Shown: piece after piece, positions 35,401 through 50,400 of the stretch
Layout of the letters: every line of letters starts with the position of its first letter
Position numbering within the stretch: position 1 is the stretch's first letter
Assembly (NCBI GenBank): GCA_037783545.1
Contig: JBBELK010000836.1
Span: 62,001-126,000 of the forward strand
Direction of reading: 5' to 3'
DNA: 64,000 nt
From: Henricia sp. BOLD:AAB3569
Lineage: Eukaryota > Echinodermata > Asteroidea > Spinulosida > Echinasteridae
Translations under genes and position numbers: made by a program
Notes under the pieces: generated by a model
The model's input: only the letters and a program-made list of their open reading frames with translations
What the model was told of the DNA's origin: nothing
The model's database searches: none

Positions 35401-38400
35401 CCATCTAAGACAGTAAAATATCGGAATTCCTTTCATCCAAGAACCATCCTTGACTGCAACAGGTTACCACTCTTCAATACCAAACAACCTCTTTATTACG
35501 TATCTGCCATGCACCACTTGCTTTTAAGCCTTTTATAATTTGGTTCATTAGGTTTAGGACATTCCATTATCTTGTTATAAATACCATTAAAGATGCCGAC
35601 AGTATCGCATGGCATTATCTAATGCAATGTTAGGCCATTCACTGGTGATTTTCTCTGACTTCTGGTGGCTACAGATTGTGACTTTGCGGCTGGTATCGCC
35701 CGAGGAGACATCCACAGCAGTCAGATTACGGCATCATCCAGCGTGGGTGACGACAGGGGATTACACGGCCCGGCAAACGCTAGACTCAACCCGTTCGGCG
35801 TCCACAAATCAGGTATACATATGACCAGGAATATCACTATTAGGGTCCCTTTCGTTTCCATAAGCAAATTTTACCACCACGAAATATCTCCATGTAATCG
35901 GATTACCCTTTACCATTCCTGACGCAAAGTATATAATTCCATGCATGTTTAATATAATATGACTCCTTGAGACATCATAACTCTTTCACATCTGCTTCGG
36001 TCATTCTGCATGTGGTAGGAACAGGTAGGCCTACCAGAGATCCATCCCGGGTTTTCATGGCATAGAGTGACAAGGAATAGGGGTACGCACCGAAACGGGA
36101 TGCCAGTTCCTCCAAATGTTAACCGAGTATTTAGTTTAGGTTCCCAACAGTACCTTGTTTCCCTTTCATACATCTGAGCAAAGAGAGAAAATGTGGCGTA
36201 ATTTTAAAGCATTTTTTTAAGGACACAAGGTATAGTACCAGTTCTTCGACCGTGGACCTTTCCCTCGCAGCTGAGCTATTACCCCCTTTACACATGTAAT
36301 TCTGCCCCCTTGCACAGGCTGGATGTCTTCTATGTCAGACACTGACCCGTGGTTACAAGTCTACCTTCCCGGCGTACATCAGATTACAGCCGTAGTGACT
36401 CAGGGCTGTGGTAATCTTAACGCATGGACACCAAGCTACAGTATCCGGTACTCGGCTGACAGGAACTTGGAGGAGCTGGTGAACTATCGCAGCAACGGAC
36501 ATGTTCAGGTTGGTAAAACGATCTTGACTAATCAATGTATATGTATTGACACAACGAAAACAAACTATATGAGGCTAGCACTCTCTGTTAGTACAGCTGC
36601 CTTTTAATTATACTCTGCAGAAGACAAACATTCAATCCATCTGGGAATGCTTCAGGACTTTTTGGACGCCACATTGACCTTAGACTTACTACAAACCACG
36701 CGTTATTTGCGGCGTTTGTTTTAATATTGAAATAAGCGGACACCAAGTTAGAAACAATCCTGGAAAAGACTACGCCAATGTTCGTCATATGTTCATAACG
36801 AGAAGTAACAGCTTCATAATGAACCTTTATTTAACACAACCGAAGTCATCCAAAAGAGGACAGAAAGACACAAACGATTGCGTATTATGACAAAAGCAGA
36901 AGGAACATAGAAACAAAGGAATCGAACGGACGATATGTCTCACCAAGAAGTAATTAGCTTCGATCTCAGTGCGGCCAAATGCCAGAGAGTACATTCTTCT
37001 GAAGGTGTTACGAAATTGTTTGTCAGTTTATACCCGAGAGGTATCCTTTTTCCATCTCAATACAGATATTTAGCGGCAACAGCGATCGGCACTCTTTAGT
37101 GAGGAATAACCTGGACCCGCCAATCCGAGCGGAAGTCTTCAGGATTTACCCCAACAAGTCTACAGAACCTCAAACTGATATCTGTCTGAGATTAGAGTTA
37201 GTTGGCTGCAAATATCGAGGTGGGTCTAAAGTGGTTGACATGCATCTTTGGTATGGTTCAGTTTTGGTGTCTTTTTAAAACATCAAAATGCTCAAGCAAT
37301 GTAAAAGTATGGCCAACACTCAAAATGTGTCCTCAGTATTACTCTAGACGTCCGAACATGCACAATATGAGTTATTTTATACGTGTATAGGGTCATTTTG
37401 TCATTTTCATCTGCTAAGTCTTTCAAAGGTATCTCCGTCCTCAAAAGGTATCTTTGTGTGTTCATGAGCAAGGCACTTTGTCATAATGCACGTATCGTGC
37501 TTTACTGGACCAATGAGATGCCTCCCAGAGAGATAACTTGTGCACATGTTGTGTGGTATGCAATGGATTTATGAGTTTCCCTTTGTTGTTTTACCGGCAG
37601 CTTGTGGCAAGCGTCTGGGAATGGAATCTGAAGCCATTACCCAATCACAGATAACGGAGTCATCAGAATACATCGGGCAGGAGACAGACATAGGCCGTCT
37701 ACACCACAGAGCTTGCTGGAAACCCAACGGAATGGGTGATAACCATTGGATACAGGTATACCTATAAAGACACACAAAGAAGCTCGTCTTCCACCTCTGT
37801 ACCCCTGGTCCGAATCCCGTTCGTGCCTGTACGTGGATTGGGGTTTTCAGTTGCTCATTGATTCCGTGGGTTTTCCTTCCACGCACTCCTAAAATTGAGC
37901 ATTTCTTCATCGTCTTCTCTTCATAAGTGTCTTCAGGCTTATAGCCTAAACACAAATCCCAAGTGACCCTGCTGATTTTCATTGTTGGTGGGCACCGGAT
38001 GCTGGAAAAGGAGGTTCCATCATATGCAAATTCTATTTCAATACCGAGAGTAAATTCAAAGCGTGCTGAAATATCAAGTTAGTCTTGAAAGCAAAACCCC
38101 GAAAGTCTTGAAAGCAAAACCCCGAAACATCTAACACGGATCATTTTGACCCTGCTGTTCTCAATCCAGGTGGATCTCCTCACGCTTCACACAGTGACGG
38201 GTTTGATCACACAGGGAGGTTTCAATGAATTCTTTCTGGGCGATCAGGAGGTTTATTATTGGCCCGATAGTTACCGAGTGCTCTACACCAGCTGGAAAGA
38301 CAACATCGACTGGCGAAAGTATTATGACTTGGAGGGCAATATCATGGTAAGATTATGAAGTTTTGTGTTGCCACGTTATCACTAAATGTTTCCACGAACG

Positions 38401-41400
38401 TAATGATCCCTCGGTTTATTTTGCTTCCTAACTCGGTCCTCGATATCTTGCAGAACTTCCCTGCCTACCCAGACCCACACACAGAGACCAGACACGACTT
38501 TGACAGGCCTTTCATCACACAGAAGATTCGCATTATTCCCCGTTCCTGGAGAGGCTACTGCCTGAGGCTAGAAATTATCGGCTGTAAACTTTCAGGTTCG
38601 TCTGATTGAATTTTGTTTAAACTTATACGCCAATAACATTCTTTCTTCGGGGCTTTCATCAGCTGTCAAATGCCTCATTTGCAAAGCTATACAAGGATTT
38701 TGCAACGTATTCTCTGGGAAAAAATCAGGACAAATCGGGAAAGGTTGGCAGCTCTGATTTGCATGCGTTTATTCGTATGACTAGAGGTCTACGGATCGTT
38801 ACTTTTTGTGATGACCAGCCAACACTTTGTTTGATCCTTTTTCATTCGCTTCCTATCCAGAGGGTCAGGTTTGCGGTGAAGCCTCCCTTCAACACGATGG
38901 ATTCTGCGTCGGCTCGGTCAACACGCAGTCCCGCGGCGCGTGTGACGACATCTTTGCAGAAGCCAGCCAGCCAATCACCATTAACTCCCTGGCTACGCAG
39001 CAATGGCTGGGGGTCAAACGTGACGACATTAAGGTCAATGACCGCCGTTACCAGTACAAAGTGGGACTGAGCACGCGGCCTGAAGAAGAGGCGTTTCGTT
39101 GGTCAGACGGCACGCCAATGACGTTTGTTAACTTCAGATGGCCTGCTAATATCACGGATAACAGTACAGAGTGGTGTGTGTATGTTGACATGAATGATGA
39201 GATGCGATGGAGGGAATTTCAGTGCAGAAACGATGCTGTGCCCAGAGCTACCATCTGCCAGTTAGGTACCAATCTTTTTCATTTTATGCACCCAGGAGGC
39301 TCAAAAGAAATGACGTTGTGTAGGGAGCTATCTGCCAGCTACTTAGACGCCGGCTTTATCATTTTGTGAGCTCATTTACTTATACGAGCTATCGAGCAAC
39401 CGCAGTACAAAAAAGAACATAGGAATAGATTTAAAATTACAAAGTTTAACACATGAACTGATCGTTTTATTTTCTTTGTTTGCTTTTTCTTAAAATAGCG
39501 ATGATCCTAATGCACCTTAAGATAATTGGCTTGCATCTTACTATAGGCAGGTGACGATGTCCTCAAAATCTCAAAGACAAAATGCCGACATTTCGGACTA
39601 CTATTCATAACCCTTCGGAATACTATCCGTAATCCTACTATCCGTAATGCAAAGTTGGTCTTTTGGCTCCGATAGATTTGGACGAATGCGCAGCTTCCAA
39701 TTCCCATTGCTCCCACGACTGTGCCAATTTCCCCGGAGGTTTTCAGTGTCTGTGCCCGAGAGGATTTCGTCTCGCTAACATGGACGACTCCGTCTGTACA
39801 AGTAGGTCTGATAGACCAAACAGTTTGGTTTTTGTTCTGGTGGACAATATATATGGGCTGGATGCAAAAGACAGTACATAAAATACACAGAGTGTGCCCA
39901 ATTAAAAACAAAATTAGTTATATTATTACACCAGTGGTCTGAGCATCCTCATCTAGAAAATGTTCTTTTGATCCAAGTGAGGAAGCAAGTTAAAGGTGCT
40001 TTGCTTGGGACCTCTTTGGGGAGTATTTAGCCCAAAAGCCAGCGAGTCATCATCACGTAGGCTTATAGGCAGGTGATTCTCAGAAAACGTGTGACTTCGA
40101 AATCCAACACTAAAAGAAAGGGGTGGTTACAACAATAAGGATGTGTACGTTGAGTCTCACGTCGTGCTATGCAACATAATGCAACACGGTTTCAAAAACA
40201 AAGAACAATGCATCTTTATCTCGTGGAATGTTTAGATTAGTGTACGACAGCTTTTGGTTACCAGTTTGGTTAGCTTGAGACTATAACAATGCCTTATGTC
40301 TATCCCCAGCCTTGTGCAATGAACACGAAAACACCTCTATCGACTGCTTCGCCGATCCCTTCGACCCAAGCTGTTTAGGAATCACGATCGAGTTGCCTGG
40401 TTCGGAAAACCCATGGACACAGGGAGGCTTTAGCGTCGATAGTGATAGCAGTGCGGTTTCCACCCTGGTGCCCGTCCTCTTGGAGGCAAGCACGTGCAGT
40501 GGTTAGTACCAAACCACGATACTCCGAAGAGTGTATGGTTTCAAATAAAGGAATCCTAGGGCGTGTTTGTTTCACGACAGATCCGAATCCAGATCCCGAG
40601 TTATTTTACGCGCAGAAACAAACGTAACTGCTCTCGACTAGGAATTCAAGTCACGTGAATTGGATCTGCGCAGATCTGAATCTGAATCCGTCCGAAACAA
40701 ACTCGCCCCTAGCAATGGAATAATCGCGCGCACGTTGCTCTACCAACGTCAAACAGAATGGCGTGTGTGAACGTACGTGTGTGTTGGTATTTGGTGATGC
40801 CACGCCATTATGTCCACGACGCCATGTTGGGTGACAGATGACATAAGATGAATGGCATATTCTTCTTAGTCTGCCTTTGTGGGGACGATTCAAAATTAAA
40901 CATAATCGCAATCATTAAAAATAATGCTTGCTTGCAATAAATGCTGTCAGGTATGCAGCAAATAATGACGGCGACACGTAATTTTGCTAAGGCGCGTTAG
41001 TGTCGCACACGTTTGCTGGACTGCATGTTTAGTTTGTGACATCGCAGAATTTCATTCGAAATGTTCTAAATGATCTTTCACTTTAATTACCAAAAACTGT
41101 GATCCGCATTTAGTTCATATACATGGCTGCTATTAAAAGTTCCAATAGTGAACGGAGCAGAATCGGCACTAACAAACAAATCCACAGCACTGTTTCTTTA
41201 ACTAACAGACGACCAAAAATCGTTAACGATTTGAGTGAAGTGGAAACCGTTCCACACCGAATGCGCCCTGAGGATATGTGAAGATAAAGTCCAATTGAAA
41301 ATCGAATGTGGCCTATGAATACTAAGTGTCAGGCCTTAGGGCGTATACTGTCCCGGTGATCGCGTGCATATATATCGCGCAGCGATAATGCTTAGGCCTA

Positions 41401-44400
41401 ATGTATTTAATGTCTGGTGCTTATTTGAAGCTTACGATCTAGCTAAAGGACGACAGGGTATAAACGTGTATCACACAACCTACCTACAACCACGAGTTAC
41501 ACAAAATACAATTAAGAGCTCCTTAATCGTTGAATTTGTTTAAATTATTTTGAATAGTAATTACGCGTATCATTGTTGAATTTAAAGATAACATCATTCC
41601 ACTTAATCTGTTGAGCTCAATACGCATTGAGCATAAAGTGGAATGTCTCAAAATGTCACGTTCGCTGACATTTTGAGAAAGAAGCTGTAATTGTATGAAT
41701 TATTCAGATGTAGCTGATGTGCGATGCGAGGAGATGTGGGCGCGGAATGTTAACTTGGAATACGTCTACTCGAAACAAGGCTACATTCACTCAATGGGTT
41801 TCCCCCCATGGTACAACCAAGCATCAACGTGTCAGATTAACATCCAGATACCTCCCGGTAACTCAGTCAGGTCAGTTGCGTCAACCATACATCTTTCTTT
41901 CATGAAACAAATTGAACATTTCTAGCTCAGAAGTCATTTAAAAACGACAAACAATCTTAGAGCTCCGTCTTTCCTTCTGTCGGTACCTATTGTAACTACC
42001 TTTTGACCCCAAGAGCCAATACAACAAGGCATCTAAGAAACGAGGATGAAAATCAAGTATTATTGCAACGTCCCACGGTTAAACACAACTCACAGAATAC
42101 AGTAAAAACTGGCGTAATTATCAGAATGGAAATGGAAAATGAAAACAGTGAGACAAACACGAACAGCGAAGGTAGATACAATGCCTCACTAATGTGAACA
42201 ATCACGAACAAGTACATCTTAGATTTGTTTTAAAAAAAAGATTATTTGGAACTCAGGTTAGAGATCCACGAAATGGTCCTCCGGAGAAAGCATCGGACCT
42301 CACGCTGTATAGACGTCTTAAACATCACAGACCACCTCACGCCCCATCACTCCATGTCACGTGGTTCATTCTGCGGGAAACTGCGAGACTTGGTGGTCAC
42401 GTGCCGATCTAACAACGTCACGCTCAAGCTGGACATTGGCGACATAGGACAAGACATGCCCAAGAAACTTGGCTTCATGGCGTCCTACACTATGGCTGGT
42501 AGGCCTCATTCTGTAGTGTCTTCATTTTTTTCCTGATGTCAAATGACATGACAGGCCATGTGCTTTATTTATTCCTCACTGCAGGCCAATCAGCAACTTA
42601 ACCCTATCGCTCCTCAATCCCTATAAAATCAATACGATTTATCACACCCTGGATAGATAAGGTTGTATGTCCCATGCATCTTAATCCATAAGGATAGTAT
42701 AGAATCGGTATATCTCGGTATATCTCAAAATACAGTAAAGATGGGTGAACTTACTGCATGAAATGAAGCCAATACCATGGTCTCTTGTTTTCAGACTGCA
42801 CAAGCTCAGCCGGTGAGTGCGATCCTGGTTGCGGCACTAAGGAGGTATTGACGTCACCTAGTGGTAACTTCTCTACCACCAACTTCCCTTCTAAACTCCC
42901 GCCCTTTTCCATCTGCACGTGGAACATCAACCTACGCAACGGTTCCTACATCGCTCTAAACTTCTCCGAGTTTCAAGTTGATGAAGATGAAGACAACACG
43001 GAATGTGTGGACTTTGTCCAGGTATGTGCAATCTTGAAATAACAATGGTACATGTTATCTTGCACACATGAATGTGCCCCCTAAAATGTTAAACTTTCTG
43101 GTCCGCTCTGCAGTCTTCTACTCGCAATCGTAATTACACCTACTCCGTGCGCCGAATCAAAACCTCAAACTAGTTGTTGAACGTTTGCATCGTTTGTGGG
43201 AGTAGAAAGCAGCTACTCTGTTACTCCTTTAAGAAGGTGTCTTGGAGGTTTCAGAAGGTTCTTGTTATGAGTTTCTTCTTGTATATGAATGTCTTATTGC
43301 TTGTTTGGTCCCCTCAGGTATTCCTGAGTGACAGTAGCGGGAAGTTCAAGGATGCCCCAGCGGGTCCTCCAATGTGTGGTTCCAAGCCTTCTCTCATCGT
43401 ATCCAACTCGTCCACAATCCAGGTCGTGTTCCGAACCGGTCTAGACTCCAAATCGCTCGGGTTTCAGGCGCACTACCAAAGCACAGGTATATATTGACTT
43501 TTACTCTGATAAACTTGATTATGCCGTTAGAGTCCAATTATCTTAAAACTCTGATTCATCTGCCGGTTTCTCAGTGTGGTTTCGAATCTTGTCCAGGATG
43601 ACGCACATTACTTGTATGCTAAGCTAGAAATTTTGCAAATCCTTAGGTGGTTCAACTTTCAAAACAATCACCGAGCAAACGATTTTACTAATTATTAGCC
43701 GAGGATGATTTCATGCGAACGGCTGCGGTCGGTTGTAGGTATTTTAGTTTGCGTCGGGGGATACTGCGGTTGTAATTATAATGTTCAAGCAGAATGTGTT
43801 GACAACCACGGCTAACGTTGGGGTTTCCTCTCTCACTTCAAGAGCAAACTGGAGACCCGAGTTTTCTTGTACTATTTTATAGATATCCCCGGCTGCGGTA
43901 TTGGTTTCTACCACGGAGACGGCATACAACATTGCACCATGTCCAAAGCCGCCATTGCATCAGAGAACTACCCTAGACCATATCTCGATGGTACCTCGTC
44001 TGTTTGGCACATTACCACGCACATCGGCACTTACATTGAGTTGGTATTCGTCACATTTGATGTACCCGATCCGTACGGCATATCCAACGTGCAAGTCCAC
44101 GACGGGGTACCAGACCGCAAACCCGCCATGCTGCTGGCAAAACTGTCCAATAACCGACGGCCACGTGGTCCAATCAGATCCAGTTTTAATGAGATGACCG
44201 TGCGCTTCCGGGGAGATGGTTCTGTGGCTGGGAATGGATTCTACGCGGAATACAGAGCAAAGACGTTCATCCCAGAGATTGATTTAAACACAAACAGAAG
44301 CAAAGGTGAGTTTGATGACAAGGTTTTATGATTGTCAATCAATTATGCTGCAAATTCAGCAAAACTGAGACCAACGTTTTACGTATGTTTACAGGTCAAA

Positions 44401-47400
44401 TCTGCCTATCAGAGCGGAGTTTCTTTAATGGCAAGTGCTACGCTTTTAGAACAACCAATCACTCGCTCCGTTGGACAGACGCACAACGTCTTTGCACAGC
44501 AGAGAGCGCCAATCTAGTCAGCATTAATGACTACGCAGAAATGAACTTCATCCATCGTCTTATGACGTCAGAGTGGCTCACCAATAACTCCAACACGTAC
44601 ATCGGTCAGTAAAATGGTCATGAATGTAAAGAACCACGGGAATAGATTTGTTATAATTAAAGGCACAGGCTCGTCAGCAATGCGCGCGCGCCAAATTCGT
44701 GCCACGAAATACGCAGCTCCATGCCTTGCTGACGAGCCTGTGCCTTTAATGTGAATCCATGCTGGGAACCATTCCTCTCTGTTCGATCATCATAAACAGT
44801 AAAACCAGAAACACCAGGTACTCCCCCTTTCTCTTGAGAGCAAATAGTCTGTGATCATTTAATTCAATAAACAACCACCTAAACCTACGACCGACATTAT
44901 ACATCCCGTCTAGTCTGGATTACGTATAATTAAGCGCTGTGCTTAGGAGACGAACTTAAACCAGCAACCTCAGCTTTGACGATCAGATTATTTCGAGACA
45001 ATGATAAAAACGACTCTGCCAAGCATACTTCCTTTTTTACAGGCTTAAGATATAATCACAATCTACAACAACATCGCTGGCAAGATGAAAGCCCTCTGAG
45101 CTACGCTGACTGGTCGGTACCACGAGATACAGGGTCCAGACAAATGTGAGTCGAGTCATTTGGTCAAAAAAATCATCTGGAGCAAAAGGTTTGGTTTGAG
45201 TTTATGCATACAGGGCAACTAGGCTTGAAGCATCCCGTTTATTAAAAGGAAATCAAAGAAATGAGGGAAACAATGAAATTGTTGAATTATAAATTGTTGA
45301 GATACTTGAGTCAAGCTGACTCACAACACCTCAGTGACTTCCTGCTCATTTGAAGATGATGAAGCAACTTGGATGCATTGTGAAAGCGTTCAGGCATCAA
45401 TTTAGTAAGTTTTCTTCGTGTCCATTTTCAGAGTGACGTCACTACACGTTACAAACAGTGCGCCCCAGCCGGATGGTGGCGCCCTGGAGAGATGCTCCCA
45501 GATCATTCTGCGCAATCTCCACTCTACCAGCCACTGGCACGATGTGCCCTGCGCATCCAAGAACTCCAATCAGTTTATTTGTGAAAAACTGGCAGAAATA
45601 CCAGGTATAAACACAAAATATCATCCAAACTGTAAAAAACAAACCGACTATTGATCGCTCTTGCCGTTAAGGTGTAAAAATAAATGCGAATTTTGTGTAA
45701 ATTGTAATCAAGCTGGTGTAGACTTTGTTCAATGTGATCTAATTTCGAATTACATTCACAAAATTCACCGCAGTATACATAAAGTTCACAGCCGAAACTC
45801 TGGCCACATTTGAATGATTGATTTCCATTCATTTGAATATCCCCACAGGTGAATCGGCGCACACGCCTCGTGGAGATCTTCAGGTGCTACACACGGCAGG
45901 TGCGTTGTAAGGATCGTTAATTTGGAGTTCATATCGACAGGTTGTTTTCGTAATTCTTCTGCATGTCCTGTTCTAATTGTTTCTCCTGTGATATTACTCT
46001 CGGCAGTTTGTCCTGCTAGATGGACTCTGATAGGCGGATTGTACTGCACGAAGCCACTGCTAAACCAAAGCGGCACATTCGTAAACCGATGCCCTGGTGA
46101 CTCCAAGCTGGCTACGTTAATGGATCCCGAGATCGACCACAAATTACCGTACTTCATGCAATACGTTTGGGGACTAGACTCGCGTGCCAGCAACAGATTT
46201 CTGATTGGACTGCGCGGATCAGGTGACCACGTGGTCTATGACGTCATGATGCACGTCGACGGTCATTGGACGAAAGTTCACGAACGCGATGCCAATGAAG
46301 TACATGGGGCGGTTTGTGCAAAAGAAGCAACCGGTAAATGAAATGAAATCAAACAATTTTAAATTCCAAACTGGCAACTAAAACTTTAATAATTTATTTT
46401 GGTGTTCAAAATTAAACCAATGTAAACGTATTAATTTTTAGCATCTTTTGTCTCATAGCAATAATTCCGCAGTGTGAAAGCAGTATGTTTACCTGCGGGA
46501 CAGGCGAGTGTATTCACACGGTGTTCGTTTGTGATCATCAAGATGATTGCATGGATAAAAGCGACGAGGCTTCCTGCATTAACGGTACGGTGTGGTCAGT
46601 TGGTGAGGAATAGTCCCGCCAAAAATTATAACACAACCACCAAAATCTTACAAAACATGTTTTCCACACTTCGTGCTGCCCACAAGTACATTAGAAATAA
46701 CGTCCACTAAAAAATAAAATAATCTTGTATATTCGCAATATCAGAAGTGAAATAAACCAAACATCAACAACAACAACATGAACTAGAACTTGGAACATTC
46801 TGTAACAATATAAACATATTTTTCATGTCATGAGATGCCTGCATGTGGGGATCCATATCGGGAAACGGAATCCTAGGAGATTTTTTTGAACTGATCAAGA
46901 TACTTTTATGATATATACAGAGGTTGGAGTCAGCGGCAGCGTATGCACCGATACAAGTTTTAAATGTGGGTCTGGCGAGTGCATTTCTCTCTCATTCTAC
47001 TGTGATTTCTACCCACACTGTCATGACGGTTCAGATGAGGCCGACTGCAGTAAGTAAATGACGTCACAATATCTGATAAATAATCAATGATCTGGGCAGA
47101 CATTCTTTAAATATCGCAAAACAAACAAAACGACATGCAGTTTTCGCGCCCTTTTACAGAGACCCAAACTGAATGAATACATTTCCTTGTCAGGTGTAGT
47201 AACTTGCACGGATTCCGAGTTTCGATGCGACAGTGGCCAGTGCATACGAAAAGATCTTCATTGCAATTTAGTGGTTGACTGTGTGGACGGGACGGACGAG
47301 CACGATTGTGGTGAGTTGGAATTATATCTGCACTTTTCATGACGATTTAGCCACATCGCGGTAAAATGACGCCGATTTGTTAAAACTTAAAATAACCAGA

Positions 47401-50400
47401 AAAGATAAAACGAAATTGAAAAAAGAAAGTTTAAAACGAACGTCTTTTAACAAGAATTAATTGCTTAAACATGTAACCTATTTAAAGTTATCTATAAGCG
47501 GTAACGTGGAGATTTAAACCGTCCCCAAATTCGCTCTGGGTCCCGCCTTAACTTCCTAAGCGCCTTGGACCTTTCAGCCAGCTGAAGTTTTAATTTGTAA
47601 ATGCGCTCATCCCGCGAGGTCCTGCAGACGAGCGGTTTCACAAAATTGTCGAGGCTTTGACTTCTAGGCAAAGATGATGTGGTATTCGGTGTCTTAGTGT
47701 CATGAGGCCACTTGTACTGTGGAAGCTTACTACCAATGATACTTCTGCCGTCGGAATCGATGCTGCAGTTGCCGGTATCGGAGGCTGGCAGGTGAAAGTT
47801 AGTGCATGATGACGTACTAAGGAGTCGACGCCGTTTGCAGGCGATACTGCTGGAATTAAATGTTGTAGTATCGATCGTGGACCCCACGGCACCAGAAGTC
47901 ATTATCGGCGAGTTGCTTCGACTGTTTGCAGACGGTGTCGGTGACGGCGGTCGCCATAAGAAGTTGGGATGACTTCCGTTGCAGTTTTCTGCGGCCGGGT
48001 GTCTCTCCAGCGACAATGGATCTGTAGTGGGGCCCGTCGGTGATTGGCGTGACGTCATATGCTTCTCGCGTCTCCTTGCGATTAAACCTTGCCACGATGT
48101 TGACCGTGATGACAGCGTGGCAGCATTTTTCTTCTCACTGGAAGGCGCAGGCTTAATGACCGAGTCAGACGCACTAGCTCTTTCGACCTTTGAAGACTTC
48201 AACATTGTCTGAATAGGCTGACATCTCGCGCAAATGTCTCCAAAATCTGGCAGACACCTTTTCCCTGACCTGTCTACGCGTCTCTCTGCATCTTTCGAGT
48301 TTACATCTTTGCTCTGTGCCCGACATTTGTTCACTCCATTGTCGACTCGATTGTTTAGCTTGCTATCATCCGGGCTCTGCTCCTCTGCTTTTGGCGGTGA
48401 CGGGGTACTCGCGTTAGTCTCCACCACCCGCCACGTTGGCTGGCTACACCGATCCAACCTACTAGACCCCTTGGAAAGTTTAATTCTGATGCGATGTTCG
48501 TCTGCCGAGGTGGTTGCCGTTCGTGATTTCTCACCAGGATCCTGACAATGCCTGCTTTCATTCATCTCGGGTGCAGTGTTCTTCATGGCATCATAATCAT
48601 CGTTGCTGATTGATTTCACGTCGGAGATGACCAGTTCCAAGCCGTCTAATTGCGGTCTCACATTTCCCGGTTTACTGGTCGTTGCTGAACCCGTGGAACA
48701 GTCGTTCTTGCTTTGGGCTTGCCTAACTTTGTTCATGGCACTCTTTAGCGCGCAATATGGAACCATCTTCATAAATGCCTGTCCGTTTTTCACAAGCAGG
48801 AGCGGCACGAAGGCGTTCGCTTGTCGAGCCCCAGTCGTTCGGTGGGTAGCCTCGCTCAATTTGCGGTTCATTATTGGAGTGGATACAGACATTTTCCTCC
48901 CGAACACTCGCAGACAACACCGTACAGACAGCCTCCCCAACTACTTTCAAAAGACAACTAGAAAGTACATGTACACAAAACTTCTAATAACACAGCAACG
49001 GGAGAATGTTCGTCACAACAGTTTGTTTACGACGCGCATTCAAATGAACCAATGACATTACTGCGCGCAATTCAAACACGCAGCACGCTGTTTATACTGC
49101 GCGCGAACGCGCTGCGCGAGAATTCGTCGCGCGCGCGAAGAACAAACTATCACACGCGCACAATACTTGCGCACAACTATTTACTGAAAGAACAAAGGTC
49201 AAAACAAAAGCCTAGGAAGCTGGCTTTCCGTAAATTTATTACTAAAGTTTTTTTTAATAGGCTTATCAGTTTATAGGGGATTCCCTGTTCAGGGTCGAGA
49301 TCATGGGAGTATGTCGATAACGGCTTTCGCTACTGCACTCGAATGAATATTGAACACGTGTGCGATGTTTTGTTTTGTTTTTGTTTCTTTATTTGTTTAG
49401 TATTTTTAGGGGGGAGGGGATAGAGTGTGCTCTCCAAAATTCCTTAAAGTTAGACACCAAAAGCAAAATGTCCATTAGCTATCCGTAACATTATGTTGTG
49501 GCATGTGTTACTTAACATTAACAGTGGAAGTGCAGTCTGGTTTCCAGTGTTATGATGGGGCGTGGCTTCCAGGCCACTCCCACTGTGACGGAACGAAGGA
49601 CTGTCCCGGAAACAACAGAGAGGACGAGCCGAAAGAAACTTGTGGTAGGTCAAATTTATAGCGACAGCAGTAGATTTTGTTTTGTTAAATCTCTATTTTT
49701 ATTTCCTAATTTAGTATTTGAATCTTTTTTCCTCGACTTCCCACAGTTCTCTTTCAGTGCAGTTCCGATCCAAACTTGATACAATGCAACAACGGCGCAT
49801 GCGCGGACAGAAGCCACATGTGTCTGTACGACTTCGATCAGTACGGGTATCAGACTGGTTGCCGTGACGTCACACACTTACGTTTTTGTGGTAGGTGAGC
49901 AAATTTAAGGTGCATGTCTTCAAGAAAATTATTTACATGGTTTCAATTTAGAAAGTTTCATTTATTTACATCAAGTGATGTGGCTTGCACCAAACCGATT
50001 TCACAAAGAAGCATAGACAAAAGTGTCATCATTTTTAAATTGCATGCAGACAATTTCGAGTGCAGCAACAACACCTTCAAGTGTCCCGGATCGTACTGCA
50101 TCCCTCTCCACCGACGCTGTGACGTCATCAAGGATTGCCCTGGAGGCGTAGACGAACTCAACTGTGGTAAGAAAATATTTGTGTTCCGTCAGAAACGAGG
50201 CACCTTTGACGAAATATCTATCATTTAACATCTTGAAGATGAAGCCATCATAGATGTGAACAGGCTACCAGTAGGCCTACTCTCCATTACCAAGCAACCA
50301 ACCCTGGAAGATTCAAAAGCTGTCTCTTTTAATTTGTTTTCCTAGTCTGCAGGCCCACGGCGTCATGGAATGTTAAGTTATGTTGCCGTGTAACACCAGC

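Noticed and set aside
37800-37990. SINE-like sequence (GTGGGTTTTCCTTCCACGC and neighbours) in an intron
   Set aside because: It resembles SINE bodies but I could not define a head, tail or boundaries.
48234-48545. 103-codon + strand frame within the nested gene
   Set aside because: It is the shadow of the 482-codon - strand frame, with no splice connection to the receptor.
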